This document shows, piece after piece, positions 28,701 to 36,924 of a stretch of DNA of 64,000 nt. A program made the position numbers and the translations under genes. Below the pieces are notes generated by a model that did no database searches, was not told the origin of the DNA, and saw nothing but the letters and a program-made list of their open reading frames with translations. The stretch spans positions 186,001-250,000 of the forward strand of contig QNGA01000005.1 of the NCBI GenBank assembly GCA_003298465.1, in the 5' to 3' direction. The stretch comes from a halophilic archaeon. Lineage in GTDB: Archaea; Halobacteriota; Halobacteria; Halobacteriales; Haladaptataceae. The stretch's first letter is position 1; every line of letters begins with the position of its first letter.

Positions 28701-29924
28701 CAGGCAACGATGGCAACACAAGAGGACCACAACAACGATTCAGACTCCCAGACAACGGACATCGACGAAGCTACAACGGACTCAGTAGACTTGACGGAAC
28801 CGTCGGATGCCGAGTCGCTGCCCGAGTACGTGAGCTACGACGCGGATACCGAGTCCTACGTCTGTGATCTCTGTGGATCCGAGTATTCCACGTCCAAGGA
28901 GCGAAAGACCAGCGCATGCTGCCAGTTGACCTCGAAAGACGACGTCTTCGTCGCCGCTCGTCGAGCACGTGACACGGCCGAGACCTCTAGTGAATTATTC
29001 AATCGTCTTGGGAACATCACAGAGCACGCCGAGGAGTACGGCATTGAAGTGACGATTCAGGACTTCGCCTCCCTAGATGTGTCCACCGATGAGTCTAGCG
29101 TCGCTCCCAACGGTAGGTCAGCGGAACCATCCAAGTCGGAGCATAGCCAGCACGCGGAGACGTCGGACTCGCCTCGCTTCCGGGAGGCCACGACAGACAT
29201 CCCGGATGATACACTCCGGGCCGAAGGAGTGACACGCGACGAGGCGGCGTTCCTCGGTCTCGTGCTGGATGCGATGAACCATCGGCTCGAGGAGTACTCG
29301 CTCTTGGAGAGCATGACCGGTTTCGATGAGCCGTTCTCCAATCTAGATATTGAGACGCTCAAAGAGAAGCAGTTCCTCGAACAGCACCGCTCGTTCCGCC
29401 AGAAGTACTACACCGTGCTACCGGCCGGGCGAACATTCCTCGATCGCACGCTCGACTGCAGTCCGGGCATCGGAGATCTCGGCGAGAAAACGCCACACAA
29501 AGCAGGCGTTGCGTTCCTCGAGACGTGGCTTGTTCAGCACCACGATTCTGTCGAGCGGACTGAGCGGTACTTCGAGTACAACTCAGAAACCGTCTTCGAC
29601 GTCGCGGGATTCGATGCCGCGGATGACCTCTGCTGGGTCGGCGAAGTAGAGACTAAGAGCCATAATCTCAATGCCGCAATTTCGGACTACGAGAAGCTCG
29701 CGAGCGTTGACGCGAAGGCGGCCTGGGTATTCGAGAATCGAGAGCTGAGCCTCGACGTGATCGACGCACTCAATGACGCTGGCCAGATCGACATCTCGTT
29801 GAACGCGACCCAGCGACGGACCGTCAGCGCGCTTCGGGCAGCCATCAGCGACTACGATCTCCCCGGGTTGACGGCTCTGAATACATTCCGGAGTCTCAAA
29901 ACGGAGGTCGACCAAGAGCCGTGA
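25701..29924 (+). CDS. VirD4/TraD-like coupling ATPase fused to a PD-(D/E)xK-like nuclease
   Basis: A 1407-residue protein. An N-terminal alpha/beta region is followed by the motor domain with Walker A TGSGKST (449-455), a LLDGKGDGMAENYL strand, and Walker B-like NMIIEEAAAV (~730). A low-complexity linker (~900-1030) leads to a zinc ribbon (C1055, C1058 and a CC pair ~1073). The C-terminal ~230 residues start with a winged-helix-like part and end in a restriction-endonuclease-like core: D1300 in FDVAGF, then GEVETK (E1317, K1319), then alternating strands and helices. Coupling proteins deliver DNA to the secretion channel. A fused nuclease could nick or cut the element, replacing a relaxase; that is inference. 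The start was set by the 8-bp overlap with virB4. Confidence 0.72.
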   Translation: MTETRRYVCIEPSRERVDSADIVSRLAGLRKLRTGWKVKYDPRKSPPKFEFLALTQGDDAPVRFYLGVDDEEMLPTVESELQTAYPASYEIYEETVDLPAELCHPDTDEAALHSTEESSTEEREASLAERTPIAARWSGVGERSRDWMTPIKQYSQVQEEGTSSGNPARAPLATAVERLTEAAAPTVLQVLFTRYSSWQTFAEGRKKQIETKHDGALQSARTSLADMIHGADEERIRDRRRGRDPPHVGESTRQMSSAASGEVASRQALIDQKGPSQTFLVNVRTIAVLSNEPDETVKAQAANNIETLANAFNHLDGYFYHLDGNRVTKSLTTIRDPAKKELNRLVNRSFNQSSMGKRRPQLILNADELANFVAVPSAQTLTTEGSRGARGKERLRQPLPLPDPDLLDAFAGAGMTVGKPLRNRNESLDQPICIPPDLLTTSYIRAASTGSGKSTAVQAEMLSLHEHVAGPTVLLDGKGDGMAENYLHAHYAKNGTLDDVYYFNAPETLPAVSFFDIRPALATGRSREDAVQDKVEHFHEIMRLILGEERHEQAYVANEILTFLIKALFDREYGQDAFNLEDLIQAAFRMSRDKTLPELCDANSHIEQSLVQKCQVDDRQFQQTMGAAANRLDKLVEHEHLYQMFTHVPEWDDEAEEYVGNAFDFREFVDEDAVILFDLGEFRAESQHALTMILLSNLWDAVQGRRGGGRSLNGNNRERASGSDDTIVNMIIEEAAAVATSSLVYEQFIPQGRAFGVSLGLILQYPEQVAQYSTSDRAYTEILNNVKTKLIGNIATDAKLAESMAHENLSTSEFRNRVSRLPAGEWIAQLPSPHFGETGPAPFSLASLPIPEGHPESDAPLSGDDQHLFEEQQIPWVLRRTQEECSLPGRTSHLVREEVRETLDEVGDNADGEPATASGNTAAAGAADGGTTSDPPFFGVDGVSDDTGASTGGETATATDDTPSNTSTSEGRDIGNAPMFGATGDDLQTPEERAQSSSAEQATMATQEDHNNDSDSQTTDIDEATTDSVDLTEPSDAESLPEYVSYDADTESYVCDLCGSEYSTSKERKTSACCQLTSKDDVFVAARRARDTAETSSELFNRLGNITEHAEEYGIEVTIQDFASLDVSTDESSVAPNGRSAEPSKSEHSQHAETSDSPRFREATTDIPDDTLRAEGVTRDEAAFLGLVLDAMNHRLEEYSLLESMTGFDEPFSNLDIETLKEKQFLEQHRSFRQKYYTVLPAGRTFLDRTLDCSPGIGDLGEKTPHKAGVAFLETWLVQHHDSVERTERYFEYNSETVFDVAGFDAADDLCWVGEVETKSHNLNAAISDYEKLASVDAKAAWVFENRELSLDVIDALNDAGQIDISLNATQRRTVSALRAAISDYDLPGLTALNTFRSLKTEVDQEP

Positions 29925-30814
29925 CTGGGGAGTGGCGAGAAGCAACTCGTGAGGAGCTTCACACCTACTACACGGAGACGTTTCCGGACCAACTCGACGC
30001 ACTCCCATCATTCCTTACAGCTAGTGGCCCGAAGCAGTACGCCATCGCCTTCCGCGAGGCATACCCGATCCAAAAGCAGAACGCTCCCGATCGGTCGTTC
30101 ATCCGCCGCGATACCTGGCAGACCAGCGACTCCGGCGAGCGAACCGTCCAGCAGTTCGACTCAACGGAGGACCTCGTCGAATTCATCCAGTACCCGGCAC
30201 GCCACGACCCCGCGCAGAGCAGTGGCTACGCACTAGCGAATCCAGACCTCATAGAGCGACCAGAGCCACGGCCCGACGCCGTCTACTATGCACTTGACCA
30301 CTGGGACCGCCCCTGGGTGCTCGCGATCGATATCGACGCGAAAGACATCGCGGCACAGCGGACTTCCAGTGAAACAACCGTTGGAGAAACCGACGATGTC
30401 GAGACTGAACGGCTTCGCGCTGCAGGAATTCTCGACAGTCCACCCAAGGGGTATCCCTATGCATTCGACGACATCGAGCAAGCTCTTGAGTACGGCTTTG
30501 TAGTCCAGAAGATCTTTGAGGACGATTTCGCGGCCAACAAGACGATGGTCGTCTACTCGGGCCAGGGCTGTCATGTCTACCTGCTCGATACGGATCGCGA
30601 GCACCACTACGACGGGAAAAGTCGCGAGGTGATCAACGACCTACTGCTTGACGAATATAGAATCCCCATCGATCCGGTGGTCACCGCTGACCGGCGTCGG
30701 GTGATGCGGCTGCCGTACTCGTTGCACGCTGATGTCTCGCGTGTCGTCCAGCCCATCGACGACCCGGGATTCGATTTTCGGACCGAGGCGACGCCTGACT
30801 TCCTTGAATTATGA
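29921..30814 (+). CDS. Archaeal primase small subunit (PriS)-like protein
   Basis: A 297-residue archaeo-eukaryotic primase catalytic subunit, somewhat shorter than chromosomal PriS (~350-390). The metal-binding pair is AIDIDAKD (D137, D139); the SGQGCH motif (213-218) and the closing TADRRRVMRLPYSLHA block (255-270) correspond to the SGRGxH and DxxRLxRxPxSLH motifs of PriS. It synthesises RNA or DNA primers. The GTG start overlaps the coupling-ATPase stop (GTGA), and its stop overlaps the next gene (ATGA), so all three are co-translated. It would let the element prime the incoming single strand without host primase. The family call is firm; the role in transfer is inference. Confidence 0.85.
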   Translation: MTGEWREATREELHTYYTETFPDQLDALPSFLTASGPKQYAIAFREAYPIQKQNAPDRSFIRRDTWQTSDSGERTVQQFDSTEDLVEFIQYPARHDPAQSSGYALANPDLIERPEPRPDAVYYALDHWDRPWVLAIDIDAKDIAAQRTSSETTVGETDDVETERLRAAGILDSPPKGYPYAFDDIEQALEYGFVVQKIFEDDFAANKTMVVYSGQGCHVYLLDTDREHHYDGKSREVINDLLLDEYRIPIDPVVTADRRRVMRLPYSLHADVSRVVQPIDDPGFDFRTEATPDFLEL

Positions 30815-32316
30815 GCCGAGACACGCCAGCAGACGACGAGTACACGGCGTATCGAGTTGCAGCACTCCCACGGGATAAGGGAGAGTTCCAGCTCACGCAG
30901 CTGTTCGAGCGTGGATACGACCACTGGACGGTCGATGGTGAACAGCAAACAGAGAAGATGCTCGCAGACATCGAGCGGTTCACCACTGACGCGTTCGCAC
31001 CAAGCACGCGAGAGCAGGCCGCAGAGCGACCCTATGTCGATGATCCGGGAGCGCTGGCTATCCTCACGACGCTCGGGGCGGTCTGTATAATGGATCATCC
31101 GAAACTCGAGGATACGCCCCCCCGTCATCTTGCGCTCCTCGGTGATCTCCGCGAACTCTACGTCAACAATATCGCCTCACTCGTTCGCGAGTACGAGGAC
31201 TGGTCGCTCCATCAGGAGATCGCCGAAACTCTCTATGCGAAAGACCCCGGTGAGGACGGCGTCCATCCAGGTCGAGTTTGTACTGACATCACGACGAAGC
31301 CCGAGTTCGGTGACGGATACTATCTCGAGATTCCGCTCATCGCCGCCTCACGAAAGTGTTTGGCCCGTGCGGATGGCGACGAAGAGAAGCAAGGCGAGAT
31401 TCAGGCACACATCGCGGACAACTACCTGTACGTTCCCGTCTTGGATTTCATGGAAAAGTACCGTGAGTACGCCGAAGACGCCTTCGGACGCCTGATCGCT
31501 GTTAAAGAAGAAACGCTGACGGCGGAACAGCGGAGCTGGCTCACCGCGAACGAGTCCACGATCACTGACCGCATCGACCGGTTCTTCGAGGCCGGACAGG
31601 CCCACCGCGTGTGGGAGAACTGGAGCCGGCAGAAGCGTGACCTGCTGACGATTATCAACGCTGTCTCCACTGTAGACGATGACGTTGCCCAGCTTGGTGA
31701 GATGCAGACTGCACGTGATCTCTACAAGGCGGTTGATGTGTATGACCCGGACCGAACGTGGGAACAGCAGGTGTGTGAGTCCATATCCTCGCCGCGCAGT
31801 CTCGGCACCGTTCTCTCGCAGAACCGCGATCATGCGAGCGTCACCGTCGAGAACGCGCGCCTAAATCGGTACACGCTCACCGAATACAGCGACGGTGCCC
31901 AACCGCTCCATATTGACGAGTTCGAAGATTTGTTCGAGTTACCCTGTATGGCGGCGATGGACGACCGCCTGCAGGAGAAGAAACCCGTGCGGAAGGATTT
32001 GTTCAATCTCGTGCGGATGGCGTGGTGGCTCTCCCCGTACCGAGATGCGAGTATGGCGGAATTCATCAGCGACGTGAAAGACCTGTTTTCGCGGTGGCCC
32101 TGGTACGACGAGGAGGTGACTGAGTACCAAATCCGGTACGAACTCACCAACGACATCAGCGGCGAGATCCCCCTACCGATGAATTGTTCGAATGATGATA
32201 TGCAGCGATATTGCATCGGACGCGACCAGTGCCCGTACTCGATCTATGGCAGTCTCCCATTCCCCGACGAGATGTATGAACAACTCGATGACCCACCTAG
32301 ATCAACGACGGATTGA
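30811..32316 (+). CDS. Archaeal primase large subunit (PriL)-like protein
   Basis: A 501-residue protein. Residues ~360-490 match the iron-sulfur domain of PriL: FELPCMAAMDDRL, then VRKDLFNLVRMAWWL, YDEEVTEYQIRYEL, and a Cys-rich end. The four cluster ligands are C379, C459, C468 and C474, all present. The N-terminal part has an ARxLG-like helical region (PPRHLALLGDLRELYVNN) that would bind PriS. Together with the upstream PriS-like gene it forms a heterodimeric primase. The 4-bp ATGA overlap enforces paired expression. It is longer than usual PriL (~360) through a middle insertion. Last gene of the operon. Confidence 0.78.
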   Translation: MSRDTPADDEYTAYRVAALPRDKGEFQLTQLFERGYDHWTVDGEQQTEKMLADIERFTTDAFAPSTREQAAERPYVDDPGALAILTTLGAVCIMDHPKLEDTPPRHLALLGDLRELYVNNIASLVREYEDWSLHQEIAETLYAKDPGEDGVHPGRVCTDITTKPEFGDGYYLEIPLIAASRKCLARADGDEEKQGEIQAHIADNYLYVPVLDFMEKYREYAEDAFGRLIAVKEETLTAEQRSWLTANESTITDRIDRFFEAGQAHRVWENWSRQKRDLLTIINAVSTVDDDVAQLGEMQTARDLYKAVDVYDPDRTWEQQVCESISSPRSLGTVLSQNRDHASVTVENARLNRYTLTEYSDGAQPLHIDEFEDLFELPCMAAMDDRLQEKKPVRKDLFNLVRMAWWLSPYRDASMAEFISDVKDLFSRWPWYDEEVTEYQIRYELTNDISGEIPLPMNCSNDDMQRYCIGRDQCPYSIYGSLPFPDEMYEQLDDPPRSTTD

Positions 32317-32634
32317 ACGCAGGCCTCCTGTTCACATAATAAATTATATATGAATTTAGGACCTTGTTGGAGACCTCGATTAGTGATATGTTTCGGCAGG
32401 TGTGCTGAATACAGGGCACGTGTCGGCCACTAGACTTTCTCGGTCCTCGGTGTTACATACAGCGGGAGCTAGTAACGCCCGTGGATATTGCATCAGTGAT
32501 CCTACTGTTGGGGGTCAAGATGCACTGGTACCGGTTCGTGGGCTGAGAGACTATGCATCCGGGCACAGTGGCGCCACGAGAACGGTAGTTGATCACTAGC
32601 GAACCTTTACAGCTGGAAGCCAACGGTACAGACG
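32317..32634. other. Short gene-free stretch after the transfer operon
   Basis: About 320 bp with an AT-rich start (AATAAATTATATATG near 32338) that may serve as terminator for the operon or promoter for the next gene. No gene or repeat recognised. Confidence 0.35.
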
Positions 32635-33291
32635 ATGGCTACCGAGGCGACGTTCACAGTTCCGTCAGACCAATTCCCCTTGGGGACAGTGTTCAACCAA
32701 CTGCCGAACGTGACGGTCAAGCTGGAGCGACTTATCCCCGCGCGGGACGTGGTGATCCCCTACTTCTGGGTACGGGGAACCGAAGTCAACGACATCGAGA
32801 GCGCATTCACCGAGCACCCGGGCGTGAAGGAGATTCATCTCGTTGACTCTGTTGAAGACGAGTACCTGTTACGCGTCAAGTAGACGGTGGACTACGACGA
32901 CGTGCTAACCATACTGACGGAGACAGAGGTGCCGCTCATCGAAGCCAGTGGCACAAATCAGCAGTGGACGTTCGAGATCCGCGGCGACGATCGAAGCGAC
33001 ATCGCAGACTTTCAACGACGCTGTCGAGAGCTGGACATTCCGATCACATTGACGGAGTTGCACGCGCTCACACCGATTGAGACGGAAACTGAAGCCGCCC
33101 TTACTGACACCCAGCAAGAGGCACTGGTCCTCGCCTACGAGCGTGGCTACTTCGAGTCTCCACGGGGGGTCACGATGGTAGAACTGGGCGAGGAACTCGG
33201 TATCTCACAGCAGGCTGTCGCCTCCCGCCTCCGACGCGGGATCAAGCACGTCCTCAGGAGTACGCTCTCGGCTACCACAGTCCGATCTTGA
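32635..33291 (+). pseudogene. HTH-10 (Bat-type) regulator split by an in-frame TAG
   Basis: The first part (32635-32883) is the N-terminal sensor-like domain of a haloarchaeal bacterio-opsin-activator-type regulator (SDQFPLGTVFNQLPNV, EHPGVKEIHLVDSVEDEY). A TAG at 32881-32883 ends it, and the same frame continues at once with VDYDDVLTILTETEVPLIEA and a complete C-terminal HTH-10 DNA-binding domain (AALTDTQQEALVLAYERGYF, LGISQQAVASRLRRG). Related proteins have tryptophan at or next to the stop position, so TGG to TAG is the likely change. A GTG at 32887 could restart translation and make a lone DNA-binding half. Either a recent nonsense pseudogene or a two-piece regulator. Confidence 0.72.
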
Positions 33292-33360
33292 CCGACTACT
33301 TAAACAGTTTGTACGCTAAAAAGTGATCGTGAAGCCTGACTGGGGGCTTCACTAGGGATA

Positions 33361-33720
33361 ATGAGTAGGGATTCGATCGGCTTTGACTCAGTACTCGGCC
33401 TGTGTCAACACCAGCATCGTCGAATCGTGCTTGCGCTGCTCACAGAAGAACAGCGGTCGTTGACGCTGAATGACCTCACAAAGACTATCCTCAAGTACAA
33501 TCATCAGACGGCCATTACAGAGGCGTCTGAGGACGTGATAACAGAGATTCGCCTCTCGCTACATCACGTCCACCTCCCAAAGTTGGCCTCGGCAGGACTC
33601 ATAAACTATAATCCAGAACGACACCTCGTGGAACCAACCGAGCAACTTGATCAGGTACAGCCAACCCTGTCTCCGATCCTTGAGGCCGACCCCACACTCG
33701 AAGCGCCACTGGAACTATAG
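33361..33720 (+). CDS. Small winged-helix protein (DUF7344-like)
   Basis: A 119-residue acidic protein with the pattern of the haloarchaeal DUF7344 winged-helix domain: FDSVLGLCQHQHRRIVLALL, NDLTKTIL, SLHHVHLPKLASAGLINYNP, and a short acidic tail. Such proteins are presumed DNA-binding regulators. It stands alone 70 bp after the broken Bat-type gene, with ACTTAAACAG just upstream as a possible promoter element. No target can be proposed. Confidence 0.7.
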   Translation: MSRDSIGFDSVLGLCQHQHRRIVLALLTEEQRSLTLNDLTKTILKYNHQTAITEASEDVITEIRLSLHHVHLPKLASAGLINYNPERHLVEPTEQLDQVQPTLSPILEADPTLEAPLEL

Positions 33721-34591
33721 TGTCGATCAACCGCTCCCATTCTCGTCCAGCACGAGATCGTCCCATCGAGAACAAAGACGACGAACAATACACATTCGTA
33801 CAACGCGGCTGATTTCAATAAAGCTGAATACAGGAGTCTCACTAGGCAATGCGGATTCGCCGAATTTGAGGCTGGATATAGCTGCTCTACGTCCGTATGT
33901 CCGTCGTCTTAGCGGCTTCCGATCCTCAATCCTAAGGCTGGATTAGTGACCTGAAATTACAGTGCTTGAGGTTGGACTAGTGACACTCTCGCTCACAGCA
34001 TGACTAACCTCTGTATTGTCGGAATGTAGGCTCTCTACGGCTGCATTTTCACTTCTCCTCTCTGATTTCAGTCTTGAGTCTGGGTTCAACGGCCTCAATC
34101 CAGCCCTCAGATGCTATCCGTACATCTGCATCCGTCATATCGGCATTCGCACCTCGAAAATCGTCCAAAGGAAGGGTAGGGTGCGAGGTGTAAATCCGGT
34201 GTGTTGCAGGGTGGAGATTCAGGGGAAGTCGGAGCACAGCGTGAACTGCAGAACTATCAACGGGAGAGTATAGTGAGGAGTCGTCGTGGAAGTGAGAGAG
34301 GAATAAGGGGGGATATTGGGGCAGGAGATGACTGGAAAGATAACAGAAGGTGCCCGTATCAGGTTAACAGCTAATACTAACCTGATTCCCGCTGAGAGAC
34401 GGTCCTATCGGTCAATACGGTTTTGCTATCTGCCGAGAGAGCTGAGCGTGGCACGATCACCGTGCCAGCATGGTCAGAAGCTGTGACTGTTCAATAGGTT
34501 GTCCCGGGACTCCGTGGGCAGTGTTCGGAGCGTGCCACTTGCATCGGCTGTCACGCCTTTCTGTCCGTCGACCAATACGTTCACGTAACTC
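33721..34591. other. Long low-information intergenic region
   Basis: About 870 bp. A minus-strand frame at 34049-34237 includes RGANADMTDADVRIASEGW and WIEAVEPRLKTEIREEK, which reads protein-like but is short and matches no family I recognise. Two similar short phrases occur around 33940-33985 (GGCTGGATTAGTGAC and GGTTGGACTAGTGAC, ~36 bp apart). Otherwise nothing is supported. Confidence 0.35.
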
Positions 34592-35812
34592 CTATCTCTC
34601 TAAGAGACCATACCCGATAACGAGCGAGTAGAGGAGGCTCCGAAAACTCAAGCCGAAAATCGTCGCGGCGTTAAACAACTGGAATACCAGTACTGCGACA
34701 ATCATCCCGACGAAGACAGCATCCGGAAGCGACCGCGTGGACGTGGAGGCTCGCCAGAGACTCAGCGCACATAACGCGACATAAACGATGCCGCCAACTA
34801 CGCCCGTCATGACGAACATGCGGAGGTAGCTGTTGTGAATAGCGCGCCCAGCAAACCACTGGTCGTTAACATATGGGGCGACAAGGGCGGCCGTGTCGGT
34901 TGCCCCCCAGCCGATGAATGGGCGGATCATCGTCGCTTCCCATGCTGCGCCCCAAAGTGATTCACGCCCCCAGAGTTGGACGCCGGAGATAGCGGCCGGG
35001 CCGGGAATGACGTTTGCGATTACGCTGACGATGCCAGTGAAGACGAGGAGGCCACTGATTGCGCTGGCCGTCATCCAATGTGAATCGAAAAGATAGTAAG
35101 CGCCGACAACGCCGCTACCGGCGATAAGAGCGACGAGGACAGTGCGTGATGCCGATGAAAGCGATCCGACTGCGAGGGTGGCAGCAAGGAGCCCGCTCTC
35201 TTGGGTCCCCGTGCGCGCGTATTCCGTGGCGGCTGCGAACGCTCCGAGGACACAGACAGCCCCAAGGAGGTTTGGCGAGTTGAGAATGCCAACCCAGGGG
35301 ATGATGCTCATGGGGAGGCCGGGAAGTGCTGTTGCTTCCAGCCATTTTGGGCTGGTGCCAGAGATGGCGGGATATGTATCGGTGATTGCGACAATCCCAC
35401 CGAGGGCGAGGAGGACGATTGCGATGCGGGAAATTGCCATTTCAATGGCGGACCGTGGGATGAGTCTCGGGAGTGCGAAGAGGATGATGGCTGTCCCGAC
35501 TGTGAAGACGATGGTTCGGGCGATGCGGCCGAGTGAAGGGTTGAGGAGGCTGACGAGGAGGCCGAGGAGGAAGATGGTTGCAAGAGTTCCAAACAGTCCG
35601 AGTGCGAGCGAGTCGTTGGGGAGGAGTGTTCGGCTGTCGTTAAGCCATATACCGGCGAAGACTGCGAGAACTGCGCTGACACCGAGGTAGCCGACGGCGG
35701 TGGGGATGCGGACAATGTTGGTGAAGGTAGCGGCTATGATGAGTGCGAATGCGGGGATGAGCGCGGTAGAGTGGCTGATTTGGATACGGCGCTGAGGGTG
35801 AAGGTTATTCAT
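34592..35812 (-). CDS. O-antigen ligase/polymerase-like membrane protein
   Basis: A 406-residue protein with about ten to eleven membrane helices and a large external loop (roughly residues 300-360) holding IRPFIGWGATDTAALVAPYV and the AIHNSYLRMFVMTG motif typical of the WaaL/Wzy family. These enzymes polymerise or ligate lipid-linked glycans on the external membrane face. The ATG at 35812 overlaps the end of an upstream glycosyltransferase remnant (35805-35951), so it was probably part of a glycan operon. The upstream open frame to 35902 overlaps that remnant and is not family sequence. Confidence 0.78.
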   Translation of the reverse strand: MNNLHPQRRIQISHSTALIPAFALIIAATFTNIVRIPTAVGYLGVSAVLAVFAGIWLNDSRTLLPNDSLALGLFGTLATIFLLGLLVSLLNPSLGRIARTIVFTVGTAIILFALPRLIPRSAIEMAISRIAIVLLALGGIVAITDTYPAISGTSPKWLEATALPGLPMSIIPWVGILNSPNLLGAVCVLGAFAAATEYARTGTQESGLLAATLAVGSLSSASRTVLVALIAGSGVVGAYYLFDSHWMTASAISGLLVFTGIVSVIANVIPGPAAISGVQLWGRESLWGAAWEATMIRPFIGWGATDTAALVAPYVNDQWFAGRAIHNSYLRMFVMTGVVGGIVYVALCALSLWRASTSTRSLPDAVFVGMIVAVLVFQLFNAATIFGLSFRSLLYSLVIGYGLLER

Positions 35813-35951
35813 TGTTGACCTCTGGAATATCGGCTTGGTCAAGGAGGCTGTTGATAGCTTCGTTGATGTTATCGTGGCTGTTTTTCGCACGGTAGATGTC
35901 AAGGTGGCGGATGTTTTCTTCCCAGATGCGTGGCCGTGAGTGTTCTTTCAC
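35805..35951 (-). pseudogene. C-terminal fragment of a glycosyltransferase (putative)
   Basis: A 48-codon minus-strand frame from a GTG at 35951 (open back to ~35983) reads KEHSRPRIWEENIRHLDIY, then INSLLDQADIPEVNNE and a stop, overlapping the ligase-like gene by a few bases. The R-x-W-x-E-N-I helix is typical of the last helix of GT4-type glycosyltransferases. The rest of the enzyme is missing upstream, so it is a truncated relic, too short for standard gene callers. Confidence 0.45.
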
Positions 35952-36210
35952 TGTTACTATTGGTACCACTGGTACCAGCCATTTTCAGTATTTGGATTCA
36001 GAATAATGAGAGTCACCTCAATTGGTACGGCCTTGGTTCGATTTTCGGGGAATAGAACGGGAATGACGGTACATCTGGAATTCTTAAATCATGGTGATCT
36101 TCGGCTTTGACCGTTGGGGTGTAGCAGTGTCGCGACGATCCAGCAATAGGATGGTTTATCTGCGCCAAAAGGCGCGAGGCGCGCTCACGACCGTGCCTCA
36201 CGTGCGTTCC

Positions 36211-36501
36211 ATGACAAATCCAAACGTACTCGACGATACGGCAGCCGATTACGAGCGGTTCGAAACCGACCTCCTCGCACAGAACCGGGATACAGTCCGG
36301 GTTTCGACGACGGACGTCGACGAGATGACTGCGCAAAAGATCGTTAGTGACCTCGTGGACGATAGTGTCGTGACGCCGGTCGCCAACCAGCGAGCGCTGG
36401 TCCATGAACCAAGTGGCGAGGCCTTCGATTCGATTCGGCAGATCGCTGTTTTCCATCGCGGGTGGACGGCTGGCCGCGACGCCGGCGAGGAGGGTGAGTA
36501 A
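36211..36501 (+). CDS. Small haloarchaeal protein of unknown function
   Basis: A 96-residue acidic protein (starts TNPNVLDDTAADYERF, ends RGWTAGRDAGEEGE) with an alpha/beta middle (VRVSTTDVDEMTAQKIVSD) and no recognisable catalytic motif. I do not recognise a named family, though proteins like this recur beside the CxxC protein and antitoxin-toxin genes that follow here. The ATG at 36211 was chosen over the longer frame from 36091 because the upstream part reads as non-native sequence. Its stop shares one base with the next start (TAATG). Confidence 0.6.
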   Translation: MTNPNVLDDTAADYERFETDLLAQNRDTVRVSTTDVDEMTAQKIVSDLVDDSVVTPVANQRALVHEPSGEAFDSIRQIAVFHRGWTAGRDAGEEGE

Positions 36502-36824
36502 TGCAGCAGACGCTCTCCGGCTGTGCGTTCTGTGACGCATCTCCTGGTTCAGAGACCGGTGACGCCCATACCTGGAGTACCGATGAGCGAGTCACGCACG
36601 CGATCTGTGTCGACTGTGCCATCCAAGAGCAGGCTGATCCCGTGGTCCGAGATCACCAGTTGTGGGCTCATCGACACGATTGCAGCGCTCACCCGATCCC
36701 GTGTGGAACTCGGGCATCTCGAGAGGCGCTACACCACTGTGTCCGCTGTAGTCCTGGCGGGCCCGCGACGTACTGGACGCGCGACCTCGGCGAGCATCTC
36801 GTTCGTAAGGCAACGCCGCAGTAG
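36501..36824 (+). CDS. Small CxxC zinc-finger protein, probably double-frameshifted
   Basis: A 107-residue frame with two early CxxC knuckles (CAFC, CVDC) and a late CVRCSPGGPATYWTRD block that looks conserved. Between ~36655 and ~36740 the reading frame has poor haloarchaeal codon use, while another frame of the same strand reads CGLIDTIAALTRSRVELGH with high GC third positions, as if a third zinc knuckle belonged there. This suggests two compensating indels that scramble about 27 residues while keeping both ends in frame. It may still fold partly. Function unknown, probably nucleic-acid binding. Confidence 0.5.
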   Translation: MQQTLSGCAFCDASPGSETGDAHTWSTDERVTHAICVDCAIQEQADPVVRDHQLWAHRHDCSAHPIPCGTRASREALHHCVRCSPGGPATYWTRDLGEHLVRKATPQ

Positions 36825-36924
36825 CCGTCGACCAGCCCGTTCCAACAGGCCATCCGCATCCGTGTGCAAGCCGAGTGCATTGACAGAAACCGTTATCCGG
36901 GTATGTGCAGAACTTGCACATAGA

